Numbered from the stretch's first letter, positions 25,865-35,253 are shown. The stretch: DNA of 64,000 nucleotides from Klebsiella quasivariicola (GCF_002269255.1 NZ_CP022823.1:1984001-2048000), one strand, 5' to 3'. Notes: generated by a model not told the origin, from the letters alone. A program made the numbers and translations.

Positions 25865-28615
25865 CGCAATAGCACTTCTTACATCCGTCGCATTGTCTGA
25901 GTCATCAACATCATGTAAAGCGTCCTGTATCAATTGTTTAGCAGCCCATTTTTCCCCGGCTTCAGCCTGCAATGTCGCCAATGAATAAGCAATACGGAGG
26001 GCCCAGCCATGAGCCTGTTGCTGACGCGCTTTGTCCAGGGCCTTCTCCAACAGCAGGCGTTGCTTCCGAGGAGGTAATTGAGTGGCAGAAAGACGCATCA
26101 GCTCAGGCGTGCACCAGTTTTCATGATCCTGGCGGGTGGCTCTCAGCGATAACCCGGTATCAATTTCTGACAACAAGGGTGAATATTGCCAATCTAATCC
26201 CATCGTCCGCAACGAGCTAAACAGTGTGGTTTGACTAACATCGGTATGACTGAACTGTTTGGCCCAAACAAGAAACAGCTCGCCGTATGTCTTCCAGAAA
26301 TATAAATCATGCCTTTTTGCCAGATGAATAAGCCAGTTTGCGGCCTTTATAACCCAACGCGGATTACGATCCAGTGCTGCTGTCATACAAGCGCCTTCAG
26401 CCAGTGCACAGCAAAGAGAACAGACATGCTGCAAACGAGCGGCTTTTTTAACACCGCGCCATGCCATCTGTTTCGCGGCCTTATACTCACCCTGTAACCA
26501 GAGTAAACGAGACAGAAAGGCCTGACCGGCGCTCTCTTGATCAAGACCAAAACGGAAAGAGTGGCTTAATTCACCATGTTCATACCAATCAAGAGATTGC
26601 TGGAGATAATCACGCCCGACATCATGACGGCCCAAAAAATGCAGGGATACACCGAGAATACGCAGCCCGGTTGCCATCGCCTCCTCGTCGGTAATGGACC
26701 GTGCTAGCTCGCACATAGATTGCGCATGCTCAAGCGCTTTATCCAACTCGCCAGTACGCAGATAATACAACCATAATCCGTAATGTGCCTGTAAACGTAT
26801 TTCTTTGTCGTCGAGCTTTTCTGCAATTGTCAGCGCGGTTTTCCAGGCTGAATGTGTTTCAGGCGTAGGGCCTTTTGCCCAGGTTGACGCCTTACCTGCT
26901 ACAGCGCTGAGATTCATTCTCTGGCGTAGCGTTAATACTACCTGCGAAGTATTTTCATAAAGCAGAGGATAAATATGGCGCTGACATTCATCGTATAGTG
27001 AATATTCAATCCAAAAAGGGGTCATCGCTTGTAATATCTTAAGCCCCTTAGAAGGATCGGCCCCCTCAGTCAACGTTTGCTGTAATACACTCCGCAAATC
27101 ATTAAGCATATGGCTATAACGTTCACGCCACTGTCCCGTTGGCAGCATAAACCAATCACCTTGGGCCTCTTCTACCAGAACTTTATAATAACCGGCAAAA
27201 CGGGCCTCAAGAACAGTATATTCACCCTGTTGCCTGAGTTTATCGCATGCGAACTGGCGCATGGTTTCCAGCAGGCGGAAACGGGTCTCTGGTACCTGAG
27301 TACTGACTTGAATCAGGGATAAAGCCAGTAATCTTTGCAGATCGTCAACAACCTGCCAGCGATGCTTGTCTTTAATCAGCAGAAGGTCGCTTACTGATTT
27401 CACACTGAACATATCGGTATAGATCCCCAGAGAGCAAAATAATCGTTGTTCACGTGTGTTGAGCAACTGATAAGTCCACTCCAGCGCGGTCAGTATTTTC
27501 TGATGTCTGGGCTCCAGAGATCTGTGCGTATTGCTCAATAGCTGGAAACGGTCTTCCAGTCGGCTATAGATCTCTTTGACACTCATGACTGGCAGACGGG
27601 AGGCCGCAAGTTCAATCGCCAACGGCAAACCGTCAAGATGACGGCATAACTCGCCAATCAAAGACAGTTCGCTGGCTGATGGATGGTAATCATGTCGATT
27701 TGCCTGCCCGCGTTCGATAAAGAGGCGGACACTGGAAAAATTCAGTAACTCGTGGGTATCAGCCTCTTCGCTCTCAGGAACTTGTAATGGTGGTAGTAGA
27801 TATTGTTGCTCGCCGGCAACCTGCAACGCTACCTGGCTGGTCAACAACAGTTTGATATGGGGAGCCAGGTGCAGGAGCAACGTAATCACTGGTTCAAGTT
27901 CATTAATTACATGTTCACAGTTATCAATCAGCAGTAAACATCGACGCCGTGCAAGCTGTTGCCGTGAATCGGCATCATTATGAATGGCAGCTAATGGAAG
28001 ATGGAGCGCTTGTGAAATAACGGATAGCAAGCTGGATGCTTCGGTGATATGAGCCAGTTCAGCCACACATATTCCATCAGGAAAATGCGTGTGTGTAAGA
28101 CTGACGACTTCCCATGCCAGACGAGTCTTACCCACGCCCCCTGAGCCTGTAATCGTCACCAGACGGTATTGATCCAATAAGGCGCATAATTCCTGCACAG
28201 CTTTATCACGCCCCAGAATCGACGCTAGAAAAGGGGTAATAGCGGGCTCAGGTATTTTTGATTTAGAGAGCGGTTCAGTTGGCGATTTGTTGATATTAAA
28301 GCGATAACCACAACCAAATTCAGTAACCAGTAGATGGCGGTCATGTCCCAGTATGCGGCGTATAGCTGAAATTTGTGCCTGAAGATTATTTTCTTCGACG
28401 ATTTCATTTCCCCACACTTGCGTAAGTAAAGATTCTTTACTTACGGCTTTACCTCTGGCACTCACCAGAACAACCAGAACATCAAAAGCTCTGGCAGAAA
28501 TTCTTACTGGCTTACCCCGATGTAACAGAATCCTTAGCTGTGGCCAGATTTGCCAGTCAGCAAAGTGAATCTCATCAATTGATATCATAGTGTTGAGATC
28601 TTCTGTTTTGAGCAT
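25841..28615 (-). CDS. Winged-helix / NTPase / TPR transcriptional regulator
   Basis: A 924-residue regulator in three parts. Residues about 10-105 are an OmpR/PhoB-type winged helix (RISARAFDVLVVLVSARGKA, GNEIVEENNLQAQISAIRRI). Residues about 150-470 are an NB-ARC-like ATPase with Walker A TGSGGVGKTRLA and Walker B RRCLLLIDNCEHV. The C-terminal half is helical with tetratricopeptide-like repeats. Such one-component regulators bind small effectors or proteins. A GTG one codon upstream (28618) is an alternative start. Its convergent overlap with the MFS gene and closeness to the SDR make those genes likely targets. Confidence 0.88.
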   Translation of the reverse strand: MLKTEDLNTMISIDEIHFADWQIWPQLRILLHRGKPVRISARAFDVLVVLVSARGKAVSKESLLTQVWGNEIVEENNLQAQISAIRRILGHDRHLLVTEFGCGYRFNINKSPTEPLSKSKIPEPAITPFLASILGRDKAVQELCALLDQYRLVTITGSGGVGKTRLAWEVVSLTHTHFPDGICVAELAHITEASSLLSVISQALHLPLAAIHNDADSRQQLARRRCLLLIDNCEHVINELEPVITLLLHLAPHIKLLLTSQVALQVAGEQQYLLPPLQVPESEEADTHELLNFSSVRLFIERGQANRHDYHPSASELSLIGELCRHLDGLPLAIELAASRLPVMSVKEIYSRLEDRFQLLSNTHRSLEPRHQKILTALEWTYQLLNTREQRLFCSLGIYTDMFSVKSVSDLLLIKDKHRWQVVDDLQRLLALSLIQVSTQVPETRFRLLETMRQFACDKLRQQGEYTVLEARFAGYYKVLVEEAQGDWFMLPTGQWRERYSHMLNDLRSVLQQTLTEGADPSKGLKILQAMTPFWIEYSLYDECQRHIYPLLYENTSQVVLTLRQRMNLSAVAGKASTWAKGPTPETHSAWKTALTIAEKLDDKEIRLQAHYGLWLYYLRTGELDKALEHAQSMCELARSITDEEAMATGLRILGVSLHFLGRHDVGRDYLQQSLDWYEHGELSHSFRFGLDQESAGQAFLSRLLWLQGEYKAAKQMAWRGVKKAARLQHVCSLCCALAEGACMTAALDRNPRWVIKAANWLIHLAKRHDLYFWKTYGELFLVWAKQFSHTDVSQTTLFSSLRTMGLDWQYSPLLSEIDTGLSLRATRQDHENWCTPELMRLSATQLPPRKQRLLLEKALDKARQQQAHGWALRIAYSLATLQAEAGEKWAAKQLIQDALHDVDDSDNATDVRSAIALCARIGA

Positions 28616-28850
28616 CACGAACTCTCGCTATGGAGTAAGCCATTTCTAACGAAAGCGGTTATCAGAATCAGGCTACATGTTGAATGTGTTGCATCGGAGT
28701 ATCACTATTCAATACCACTTTTACCGTTAATGATTATAAAGCCAATAGTGCTATGTGGCATAGCTTTGCGATCAAACTGGTGATGAAAACTGAACTTCGA
28801 CGAACGACCCACGCTGACAATAAGACGACGATTGGCATCCAACGAAGCGA

Positions 28851-29708
28851 TCAAAGGCTAATTATTGCGATGCCGGTCAGCACCACCACTGCACCGGCAA
28901 TCCGGCGTGCCAGATGATTTTCACGAAACAGCCAGTACGAAAGAAGGGAGCCGACAATAATGGATGTTTCCCTGAGAGGAGCGACGAGTGCCAGTGGCAT
29001 GCTCTGCATGGCTGTCAGTACAAGGATGTAGGCAAGGGGAGAGCATACAGCAATGATAAGGATTGGGATGATATCCACACGTACAGCAGTTGGAATGCGA
29101 TTTCGTCGCCGCATCGCACCAGGGGTAAGAATCACACTCTGTAGCAGGAGTGTGCTGGCGTAGTAGCGCACTGGATCCAGGTGCAGAGAGATTACCGAAT
29201 AACCGTCCCAGAGTGTATAGCCAGCGATGGCGGTGCCTGTCGCTGCCCCCCAAAGCATTCCCTGTAGTGGTCGGCTTCCGCTCCTGAACGGATTGCCGGT
29301 GACAACGAAAATACCAGCGATAACGATAAAAGCGCCGATTAAAGCTCCTGGTGAAAGCCGTTCTCCCATGAGAAGGGTTGCAAAAAGTATCGTCAGAACC
29401 GGCCCACTTCCCCGGGCAATCGGATAAACAACACCCAGTTCGGCGCGCTCGTAGCCCGCCTGCAAGATGAGAGAATAAGCGATATGAAGTGCAGACGAGA
29501 TAACTGCGCCGACTGCGAGTCGCCAGTCGAGCTCCTGTTGTCCCTCAACTATCAGAATGAGGCTGAACGGGAGCCACAGCAATGCTGAGGCACAGCTGTA
29601 CGCCCAGACGAACACAAGTGTGTCTTCCCTCTTGTATTTTGAGGCAATATTCCATACTGCATGAGCTACCGCAGCAGTAAGAATCATCGCAATCGTGCTG
29701 AGCTGCAT
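28851..29708 (-). CDS. EamA/DMT-family exporter
   Basis: A 285-residue drug/metabolite transporter with ten predicted membrane spans and the internal EamA duplication (each half about 140 residues). The segments AVWNIASKYKR, YPIARGSGPVLTILFA and VAPLRETSIIVGSLLSYWLF match the EamA pattern. The start codon overlaps the RpiR stop (TGATG), so the two are translationally coupled and the exporter is probably controlled by that regulator. The substrate is unknown, though the divergent ketopantoate-reductase-like gene points to a small carboxylic acid or sugar derivative. Confidence 0.88.
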   Translation of the reverse strand: MQLSTIAMILTAAVAHAVWNIASKYKREDTLVFVWAYSCASALLWLPFSLILIVEGQQELDWRLAVGAVISSALHIAYSLILQAGYERAELGVVYPIARGSGPVLTILFATLLMGERLSPGALIGAFIVIAGIFVVTGNPFRSGSRPLQGMLWGAATGTAIAGYTLWDGYSVISLHLDPVRYYASTLLLQSVILTPGAMRRRNRIPTAVRVDIIPILIIAVCSPLAYILVLTAMQSMPLALVAPLRETSIIVGSLLSYWLFRENHLARRIAGAVVVLTGIAIISL

Positions 29709-30592
29709 CAGGACATATCCGGCAAATCAATCCCCGCCCGTTCAGCGCGGCGACTTTGTTCTTTATCCCGCAGAGTGAGAGCAGCGACCAGCGTATCAAT
29801 AACGATGAGCTGGGCCAGTCGACTCCCGGCAGCAGCCATCTGTGCCGGGAGTGGCATTCCGCCAACAATGAGCGACACGTTGGCGAGTGTCGCCAGTGGG
29901 GTATCGTACTGGTTAGTTATTGCGATAAGCGATGCTCCGGCCGAGGATGCGGCATCAGCGATGGCGAGTGTGGATGATGTGCGACCTGTTGAACTGACGA
30001 CGATCATCACGTCGCCTGGACCGAGGAGGCGAGCAGCAATCATCGCTGATAAATAATCCTGGATACTGATGGTTATCACACCAGCCGTTCGCAGACGAAA
30101 AACAGCATCAGCGGCAACCGTAGCCGAGGGGCCAGCACCAAATGCAAATACTTGGCGTGCGCTCTGGATTAAATCGACCGCCTCATCAAGGGCGGAGATT
30201 TCGATAGCACCGCTGATCGCAGTCAGCGCGTCTACACCAGTACGAACTGATGTTTCCAGCACCGATGCCAACGTCGCATCCGCTGTGAGAACGTCAGGCG
30301 GTGCAAAGAATCGGGCAGTACCACGAGCCCGGGCAATCTCTATCTTAAGTTCAGTGAACCCGGTGAACCCGATCGCTCGTGCAGCGCGTATTACTGTCGG
30401 CGGTGATACACCAGCACGGGTGGCAACCTGTGCTGTCGTGCTGGTACCGACAAACAAAGGATCGACAAGCAGGAGATCGACAACTTTAGCCTCACTTGCA
30501 GCGAGGTCGCCGCTTCGGGCGTGAATGCTGCCAAGCCATTGCTGTAACCGCTGCTCACCTTCTGAAATTCTATTACCAATTTCTTTTTTCAT
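29708..30592 (-). CDS. RpiR/MurR-family regulator
   Basis: A 294-residue regulator. The N-terminal HTH_6 domain (SEAKVVDLLLVDP...TSTTAQVATRAGVSPPTVIRAARAIGFTGFTELKIE) is followed by a SIS sugar-phosphate-binding domain (ARQVFAFGAGPSATVAADAVFRL...GDVMIVVSSTGRTSSTL...ASLIAITN). Members repress sugar or amino-sugar genes until a phosphosugar binds. I take ATG 30592; the frame is open to 30760 but overlaps the divergent gene. No clear ribosome site precedes this ATG, and an 18-bp palindrome abuts it, consistent with tight autoregulation. Confidence 0.88.
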   Translation of the reverse strand: MKKEIGNRISEGEQRLQQWLGSIHARSGDLAASEAKVVDLLLVDPLFVGTSTTAQVATRAGVSPPTVIRAARAIGFTGFTELKIEIARARGTARFFAPPDVLTADATLASVLETSVRTGVDALTAISGAIEISALDEAVDLIQSARQVFAFGAGPSATVAADAVFRLRTAGVITISIQDYLSAMIAARLLGPGDVMIVVSSTGRTSSTLAIADAASSAGASLIAITNQYDTPLATLANVSLIVGGMPLPAQMAAAGSRLAQLIVIDTLVAALTLRDKEQSRRAERAGIDLPDMS

Positions 30593-30609
30593 ATGTAATA
30601 TATTACATA
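30592..30609. promoter_or_regulatory. Perfect 18-bp palindrome, candidate RpiR operator
   Basis: TATGTAATATATTACATA is a perfect palindrome at the very 5' end of the rpiR-like gene, 59 bases before the divergent oxidoreductase gene. The TGTAAT/ATTACA half-sites resemble those of HexR, an RpiR-family repressor. Binding would block both divergent transcripts. The assignment is inference from position and half-site form. Confidence 0.65.
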
Positions 30610-30668
30610 CCCTTTGTGAAGGGCACAACCACCACGTAAGTAGATTCTGTTGCAAGGAGTCCGCATTC

Positions 30669-31565
30669 ATGAACACTGAAATCAATACGGTTGTCGCTGT
30701 TGTGGGGCCAGGTGCCATCGGCACCACAGTCGCGGCGGCGTTACAAGAAGTCGGCCGCACACCATTGCTGTGTGGACGTACTCCCCGCGATCACCTGACG
30801 CTGCAAGATGGCGACCGCTTTATCACCGTACCCGGTCCGGTACAGACGAATCCGGCGCAAATCACTCGCAAGGCTGATCTTGTCTTTCTGGCAGTCAAGT
30901 CCACACAAATCGACGCGGCAGCAGAATGGCTCAAGTCGTTGATTGGCCCGGAGACGGTTGTCTGCGTGCTCCAGAACGGAGTCGAACAGTTGGACAGGCT
31001 CGCTACGTACTCTCTGCCCGGACAGATCGTTCCCGCTGTCGTATGGTTCCCTGCGCAAGCGCAGTCCGATGGCTCGGTACGCTTGCGTGGTGAGGCGCTC
31101 CTCAGCGTGCCAGACACACCAGCTTCCCGTGTAGTGGCCGCAGCGCTGCAAGGCACGTGGTGCTCCGTAGACCTGGCCGCAAATTTCAGTTCCCTGGCCT
31201 GGCGCAAGCTGATGCAGAATGCGGTGGCTGGACTCATGGCACTCACGCACCGCCGCTCAGGCATGTTCGGCCGCGCTGATATCGCCAGGCTTACGCTGGC
31301 TTATTTGCAGGAATGCCTGGCCGTGGCACGTGCAGAGGGCGCTGAACTCGGCGACGAAGTGCCGCAGGAGATCCTCGATAAGTTCCGGGCGGCTCCTGCA
31401 GACATGAGCACCTCCATCCTCACGGATCGAGAAGCTGGCCGACCGCTCGAATGGGATATCCGCAACGGCGTCATTGCGCGTCGCGGCCGGGTTCACAGCA
31501 TTCCAACGCCGATCAGTGATATCCTGGTGCCGCTTCTTGCGGCTGCGAGCGATGGTCCAGGTTGA
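30669..31565 (+). CDS. Ketopantoate-reductase-like (PanE/ApbA) oxidoreductase
   Basis: A 298-residue enzyme of the 2-dehydropantoate 2-reductase family: N-terminal Rossmann motif VVGPGAIGTTVAAALQEVG, ADLVFLAVKSTQ and the VCVLQNGV segment, then the all-helical ApbA C-terminal domain (FSSLAWRKLMQNA). AAGGAG lies nine bases before ATG 30669. A standard PanE role is uncertain because the chromosome should already carry panE and this copy sits with a TauE permease and an RpiR regulator; a related 2-oxoacid may be the substrate. Composition is GC-rich like its neighbours. Confidence 0.85.
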   Translation: MNTEINTVVAVVGPGAIGTTVAAALQEVGRTPLLCGRTPRDHLTLQDGDRFITVPGPVQTNPAQITRKADLVFLAVKSTQIDAAAEWLKSLIGPETVVCVLQNGVEQLDRLATYSLPGQIVPAVVWFPAQAQSDGSVRLRGEALLSVPDTPASRVVAAALQGTWCSVDLAANFSSLAWRKLMQNAVAGLMALTHRRSGMFGRADIARLTLAYLQECLAVARAEGAELGDEVPQEILDKFRAAPADMSTSILTDREAGRPLEWDIRNGVIARRGRVHSIPTPISDILVPLLAAASDGPG

Positions 31566-31575
31566 CCCCAGGCAG

Positions 31576-32298
31576 ATGATCACGCTATTACTTCTCTTCT
31601 TCCTCGCCTTCGGAGCTGGAGTGCTCAGCGGCGTCGTCGGCACCGGCTCGTCGCTCATCATGCTGCCCGTCCTCATCACTCTGTACGGGCCACGGATCGC
31701 GGTACCTGTTATGGCGATTGCGTCCCTGTTCGGCAACATCGGGCGGGTGATTGCCTGGTGGCATGAGATCCGTTGGCGGCCGGTGTTTGCCTATTCGTTG
31801 GCGGGAGTTCCTGCGGCTGTGCTCGGGGCGCACACGCTGCTGACGATCTCTCCTGCCACTGTGGACATGTTCCTGGCAGCTTTCTTCCTTGCGATGATCC
31901 CGCTGCGCCGCCTCATCAGACGATCGAACCTCAATCTGAACCTCTGGCACCTGAGTTTTGCCGGGGCGATTGTCGGGTTCCTCACGGGGTTCGTGCTGTC
32001 CACCGGGCCGCTCAGCGTGCCGGTATTCACCGGGTACGGAATGAGTGGCAGCGCGTTTCTTGGATCGGAGGCGGCAAGCGCTATCCTGCTCTACGCAGGC
32101 AAGCTCGGTACATTCGGTATATCGGGCGTCCTTGCACCGGCCGTCATCACACGTGGGTTTGCCATCGGCATCGCATTGCTCGCCGGGTCGATGATTGCGA
32201 AACGTCTCGTCCAGCGGCTCCAGATGCACACGTTCGAGTTTCTCATCGATGCGGTTCTTATCGCCGGGGCAGCAGGAATGATCCTCTCCCTAAAATGA
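31576..32298 (+). CDS. TauE/SafE-family permease
   Basis: A 240-residue membrane protein with about eight hydrophobic spans. The first two carry the TauE/SafE signature (FGAGVLSGVVGTGSSLIMLP and MAIASLFGNIGRVIAWWHE), and the second half repeats it (GAIVGFLTGFVLSTGPLSVP). The family moves sulfite, sulfoacetate or other organic anions, usually outward. An ATG at 31552 would overlap the upstream gene by 14 bases; either start implies co-transcription with the PanE-like gene. The specific anion is unknown. Confidence 0.86.
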   Translation: MITLLLLFFLAFGAGVLSGVVGTGSSLIMLPVLITLYGPRIAVPVMAIASLFGNIGRVIAWWHEIRWRPVFAYSLAGVPAAVLGAHTLLTISPATVDMFLAAFFLAMIPLRRLIRRSNLNLNLWHLSFAGAIVGFLTGFVLSTGPLSVPVFTGYGMSGSAFLGSEAASAILLYAGKLGTFGISGVLAPAVITRGFAIGIALLAGSMIAKRLVQRLQMHTFEFLIDAVLIAGAAGMILSLK

Positions 32299-32391
32299 AA
32301 AGGCACGCCTGTGCTGACGGCGCTACCGGACCGTTTATGCTGACGGCAATCAAGGCGGGTCGACCAAACCCATTCTCTGCGGAGGTGCAGA

Positions 32392-32407
32392 ACGCCTGCT
32401 TAGGCGT
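32392..32407 (+). terminator. Weak terminator-like hairpin after the permease gene
   Basis: ACGCCT-GCTT-AGGCGT at 32392-32407 followed by GTGCTTTT. It lies 94 bases past the TauE-type stop. The stem is short and the T-run is offset by four bases, so termination is plausible but not secure. Confidence 0.4.
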
Positions 32408-32492
32408 GTGCTTTTACCACATAATCCTCCAGTGCCAGGGAACCGATGGTTGCATCCTGCTTCTGTGACATCCAAACATTCGTGCGTACTCC

Positions 32493-32945
32493 CTACTGAA
32501 CGGCGAATAGCTCTCGTAGCCTCTTGCATACGCAGAGGATCCGACTTTCATCCGCAGGGGCGGGATCATGAGCCGCATTTCCAGCAACCGAATCCAAGTG
32601 CTGTGAGAGCATTTTCTGTTTCTTACGTAGCCAACCTTCCAGTGCGTTCGGTTGCGGTATTGCTTTTTCATGGCGGATATCCAGCCTGCCCGCTGCGCTT
32701 TTACCCCGGATACTGGCTTCGATGCCGTACAGTTCACCGATGCGATGCAGTGCTTCGGTCGTTATTTCCGACGGGGTGCGCACGTGCACGTCGTGGATTT
32801 TCGCTGTGCGTAAGCCCAGCTGTCGCTTCCTTTATATGTCACTCGCGATACAGCTCGTTGAACCCTGCCTTAGCATCTGCCTTCAGCCCCCCTGAACCCG
32901 CAATATGCGTCTGCGGGTTCGCGGGCATGGTTTTATCTGTTTCAT
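32493..32945 (-). pseudogene. IS66-family transposase (TnpC) remnant
   Basis: Minus-strand translation gives pieces of an IS66-type transposase: ADAKAGFNELYRE, then a stop and frame change, SDSWAYAQRKIHDV, and after another one-base loss HVRTPSEITTEALHRIGELY and SIRGKSAAGRLDIRHEK. These correspond to the conserved 'ADAYAGYN...CWAHARRKIHDVHVRTPSEITTEALRRIGELY' part of the family. Ends and inverted repeats are missing. It is an old insertion scar that marks a joint between cargo blocks. Confidence 0.78.
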
Positions 32946-33135
32946 ATGGATACATTTCGAGATCACGTTACCTCCGAAGATATATCCTTACTGATCACTA
33001 CGAATCCAGTCTAAGGCAGATGCCTGTTCCGGGGATAAGTTGGCAGGTACTAACCATTTGGGGAATGTCCAGGGAGGGGGGGCACTTCAAAAATCCCTCA
33101 CTTCAAACACCGTTCAGCTCGTTTTGTAATGGCAG
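32938..33135 (+). pseudogene. Degenerate copy of the Rrf2 regulator gene
   Basis: This stretch is a decayed duplicate of the intact Rrf2 gene at 43895-44314. Shared words include CGTTACCTCCGAAGATATA, ATCACTACGAATCC versus ATCAATACGAATCC, and GGGCACTTCAAAAATCCCTC versus GGACACTCCAGAAACCTCTC in the same order. An in-frame stop (CAGTCTAAG) and several small changes exclude function. It ends in unrelated sequence near 33135. The remainder to 33356 holds nothing I recognise. Confidence 0.75.
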
Positions 33136-33356
33136 ATTGAATTTAACCAACTGAACAGAGGAGATAGTCTTACTTCAAGACAAGACAGGTGTCTTAAATA
33201 AAAAAAGAAATTTCATCTCAGCTTTCAGGCGAATGTCCGTTCTTAATGGCAAAAGAAATAGCCCAATGAGATAGGCTATTGCTCATCTGCTGTGAAATTG
33301 ACTGACAGCAATGATACTAAGTGAGATTGCTGTTATTAAAAGGTTTGCCGGAATAA

Positions 33357-34250
33357 TTAGCTAAGATGTTCATACAATTCGTCAATAAAAACTTTATACC
33401 GGTTTTCGTTAGCCCGAGAAGGGTCGTACAATAAATGCATTTCCCGTGAGGGAATAGTGAAGTCCTCCAGAACAGGAATGAGTTTTCCCCTGTTGATAAG
33501 TTTCCTGAGCCCTTTTTCATAACCAACCAGCACACCTGTGCCCCTTAATGCAGCCTCAAGCATTGCTCCCCAGTCGTTAATCGCCAGGCGAGAGTTTACC
33601 ATCACTTCAGCAGGTCCTTCATTACTGGCAAAAGGCCAGTAATGGCTTAATCCCGCAGACCAGGGCGCAAAAACCAGACACTCATGATGTTTCAGATCAG
33701 AAGGTTGTTCTGGATGACCGTACTTTGTCAGGTATTGAGGAGCTGCGCATACAATAAATCGGTATGGCGGCAACGGTTTTGCCGCAAGCCGGAGTTTCTT
33801 ATCAAGCTCGCCGATGCGTATCACCAGGTCAAAATCTTCTGAAGCAGGATTAATAACGTCATCAGAAAGAGTAAGTTCAATGCGCATTTGCGGATGGCGC
33901 TCAAGAAATATGCTCAAAAAATCCACTAAGACATAACGGCCGAATGTTACCGGCGCATTCAGCCGTAGCGTACCTGCAAGAACCTCGCTCGTACTGCTTG
34001 CTTCCCGTTCTGCGCTGTTGATGGCTTGTAAAATTGTTTCACAACGCCTGTAGTACAGCGAGCCTGCCGGCGTCAGGCTTTGCCTGCGCGTCGTTCGGTT
34101 AAGCAGACGCGTTTCAAGCTGCTTCTCAAGTGTGGCGATATGGCGGGCCACCATCTGAGGCGATATACCGAGCCGGTCTGCGGCCGCGACAAAAGAGCCT
34201 GTCTGAACAACAACAACGAAGGCCCGCATTCCGGTAAGTTTATCCAGCAT
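33357..34250 (-). CDS. LysR-family regulator
   Basis: A 297-residue LysR-type regulator: winged-helix domain at residues 1-60 (MRAFVVVVQTGSFVAAADRLGISPQMVARHIATLEKQLETRLLNRT) and a periplasmic-binding-like effector domain after residue 90. Of the group that controls nearby oxidoreductases in enterobacteria. It is divergent from the YciI gene with about 100 bases between start codons, a usual arrangement for LysR regulator and target. The inducer is unknown. ATG 34250 begins the conserved helix and is preceded by AGGAGTAGCGA. Confidence 0.9.
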   Translation of the reverse strand: MLDKLTGMRAFVVVVQTGSFVAAADRLGISPQMVARHIATLEKQLETRLLNRTTRRQSLTPAGSLYYRRCETILQAINSAEREASSTSEVLAGTLRLNAPVTFGRYVLVDFLSIFLERHPQMRIELTLSDDVINPASEDFDLVIRIGELDKKLRLAAKPLPPYRFIVCAAPQYLTKYGHPEQPSDLKHHECLVFAPWSAGLSHYWPFASNEGPAEVMVNSRLAINDWGAMLEAALRGTGVLVGYEKGLRKLINRGKLIPVLEDFTIPSREMHLLYDPSRANENRYKVFIDELYEHLS

Positions 34251-34349
34251 TCGCTACTCCTGGTTGTTTCAGAACTCAATATTGGCGAATTTTAAAAACT
34301 GCTAATACTTATTATGCTTATTTTTTGTCTCATGAACAGGACAGCGAAA

Positions 34350-34682
34350 ATGATGCAGATTTATATAGTCAGAATGGACCATCCGGATGGCACCGGGTGG
34401 AATATCTTTGTGCGTGAGCATGTGATTTATCTGAAGGGGCTGATAGAACAGGGCAAACTGTTAGCGTCCGGTCCGCTCAAAAACACGCCGCTGCGGGCGG
34501 GATTTCTTATTTTCAGGGCTGAGACGCGCGATGAAGTCCAGTCCATGATCAGTGCGGACCCTTTTGCTCGTGAAGGTCTCATCGCTAAACTTGAAATCCA
34601 TGAATGGGACCCGTTGTTTGGTCAGCTTGACAGGTATTCAAGCCACAATACGGTCAGTGAGTTGCAGGACTTAATTGGCTGA
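34350..34682 (+). CDS. YciI-family protein
   Basis: A 110-residue YCII-domain protein: MMQIYIVRMDHPDGTG, EHVIYLKGLIEQGKLLASGP (conserved His and the GxLLxSGP strand), FLIFRAETRDEVQSMISADP and a final EIHEWDPLFG. YCII proteins are small alpha/beta-barrel dimers proposed to be enzymes or stress accessory proteins. CAGGA lies before the ATG-ATG start at 34350; the longer frame from 34314 lacks such a site. Divergent LysR neighbour suggests inducible expression. Confidence 0.85.
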   Translation: MMQIYIVRMDHPDGTGWNIFVREHVIYLKGLIEQGKLLASGPLKNTPLRAGFLIFRAETRDEVQSMISADPFAREGLIAKLEIHEWDPLFGQLDRYSSHNTVSELQDLIG

Positions 34683-35253
34683 AAATTTGAGCCACGAGAA
34701 AATTACTATCAGTATCCTGTAGTATTCATATACCGGGTATGAGGTGAGTAGCCCCGCCAGTTACTCGCCTCTCTGCCTGACGGTAATTTTTTAAATTTTA
34801 CAGTCGTACAAATTATTATGAATTATCAGATTGCAGAACTAAACATCATGTGGTTTCCATAAATCGTTATTTTTTTAACAGGCATCTTACGTACTGATTT
34901 TTATTCAGGATAAAATCCTATGCGACTTTTTTAGTTACGTAATGATATCTGCCTGTAAGTAGTCCCCTGGCATTCAGAACAGGTCATTCAGAAATGCCTG
35001 GTATATAAGTTATTCGCATTTTCTGGACCAGGTATCCGCCGCTGCCAGGGGGAGACTGGCGTTGCTGTACATGATGGTGGGGGAGTTTTACCTGATACGT
35101 ACGGTAAAACTCTCAGTTACCCACCCGTTATACTTTATAAATTTATTGATGAATCAAAATAAAAACCTCCAGTATGTAATACGATATAAATATCCTTGAC
35201 TGCGTCGACAGCCATACCTGGTAAATTCAAGGGGCTGTTTCACCCAGATCTAT
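34683..35253. other. AT-rich intergenic stretch with a 10-bp palindrome
   Basis: About 570 bases without a credible gene between the YciI gene and the broken DUF1471 gene. Its main feature is a perfect inverted repeat, GAGTTTTACC (35083-35092) and GGTAAAACTC (35103-35112) around a 10-base spacer. There is no T-run after either arm, so it looks more like a protein site than a terminator. Otherwise I see nothing. Confidence 0.5.

Noticed and set aside
31588..32229. A 213-codon minus-strand frame opposite the TauE-type permease.
   Set aside because: It is the antisense of a membrane-protein gene in GC-rich DNA; Glu/Arg/His-rich translation with no domain.
1455..35086. The 15-mer TGATGGTGGGGGAGT occurs at 1455-1469 and 35072-35086.
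   Set aside because: In 64 kb a shared 15-mer is expected about once or twice by chance, the flanks do not match and no structure is shared.
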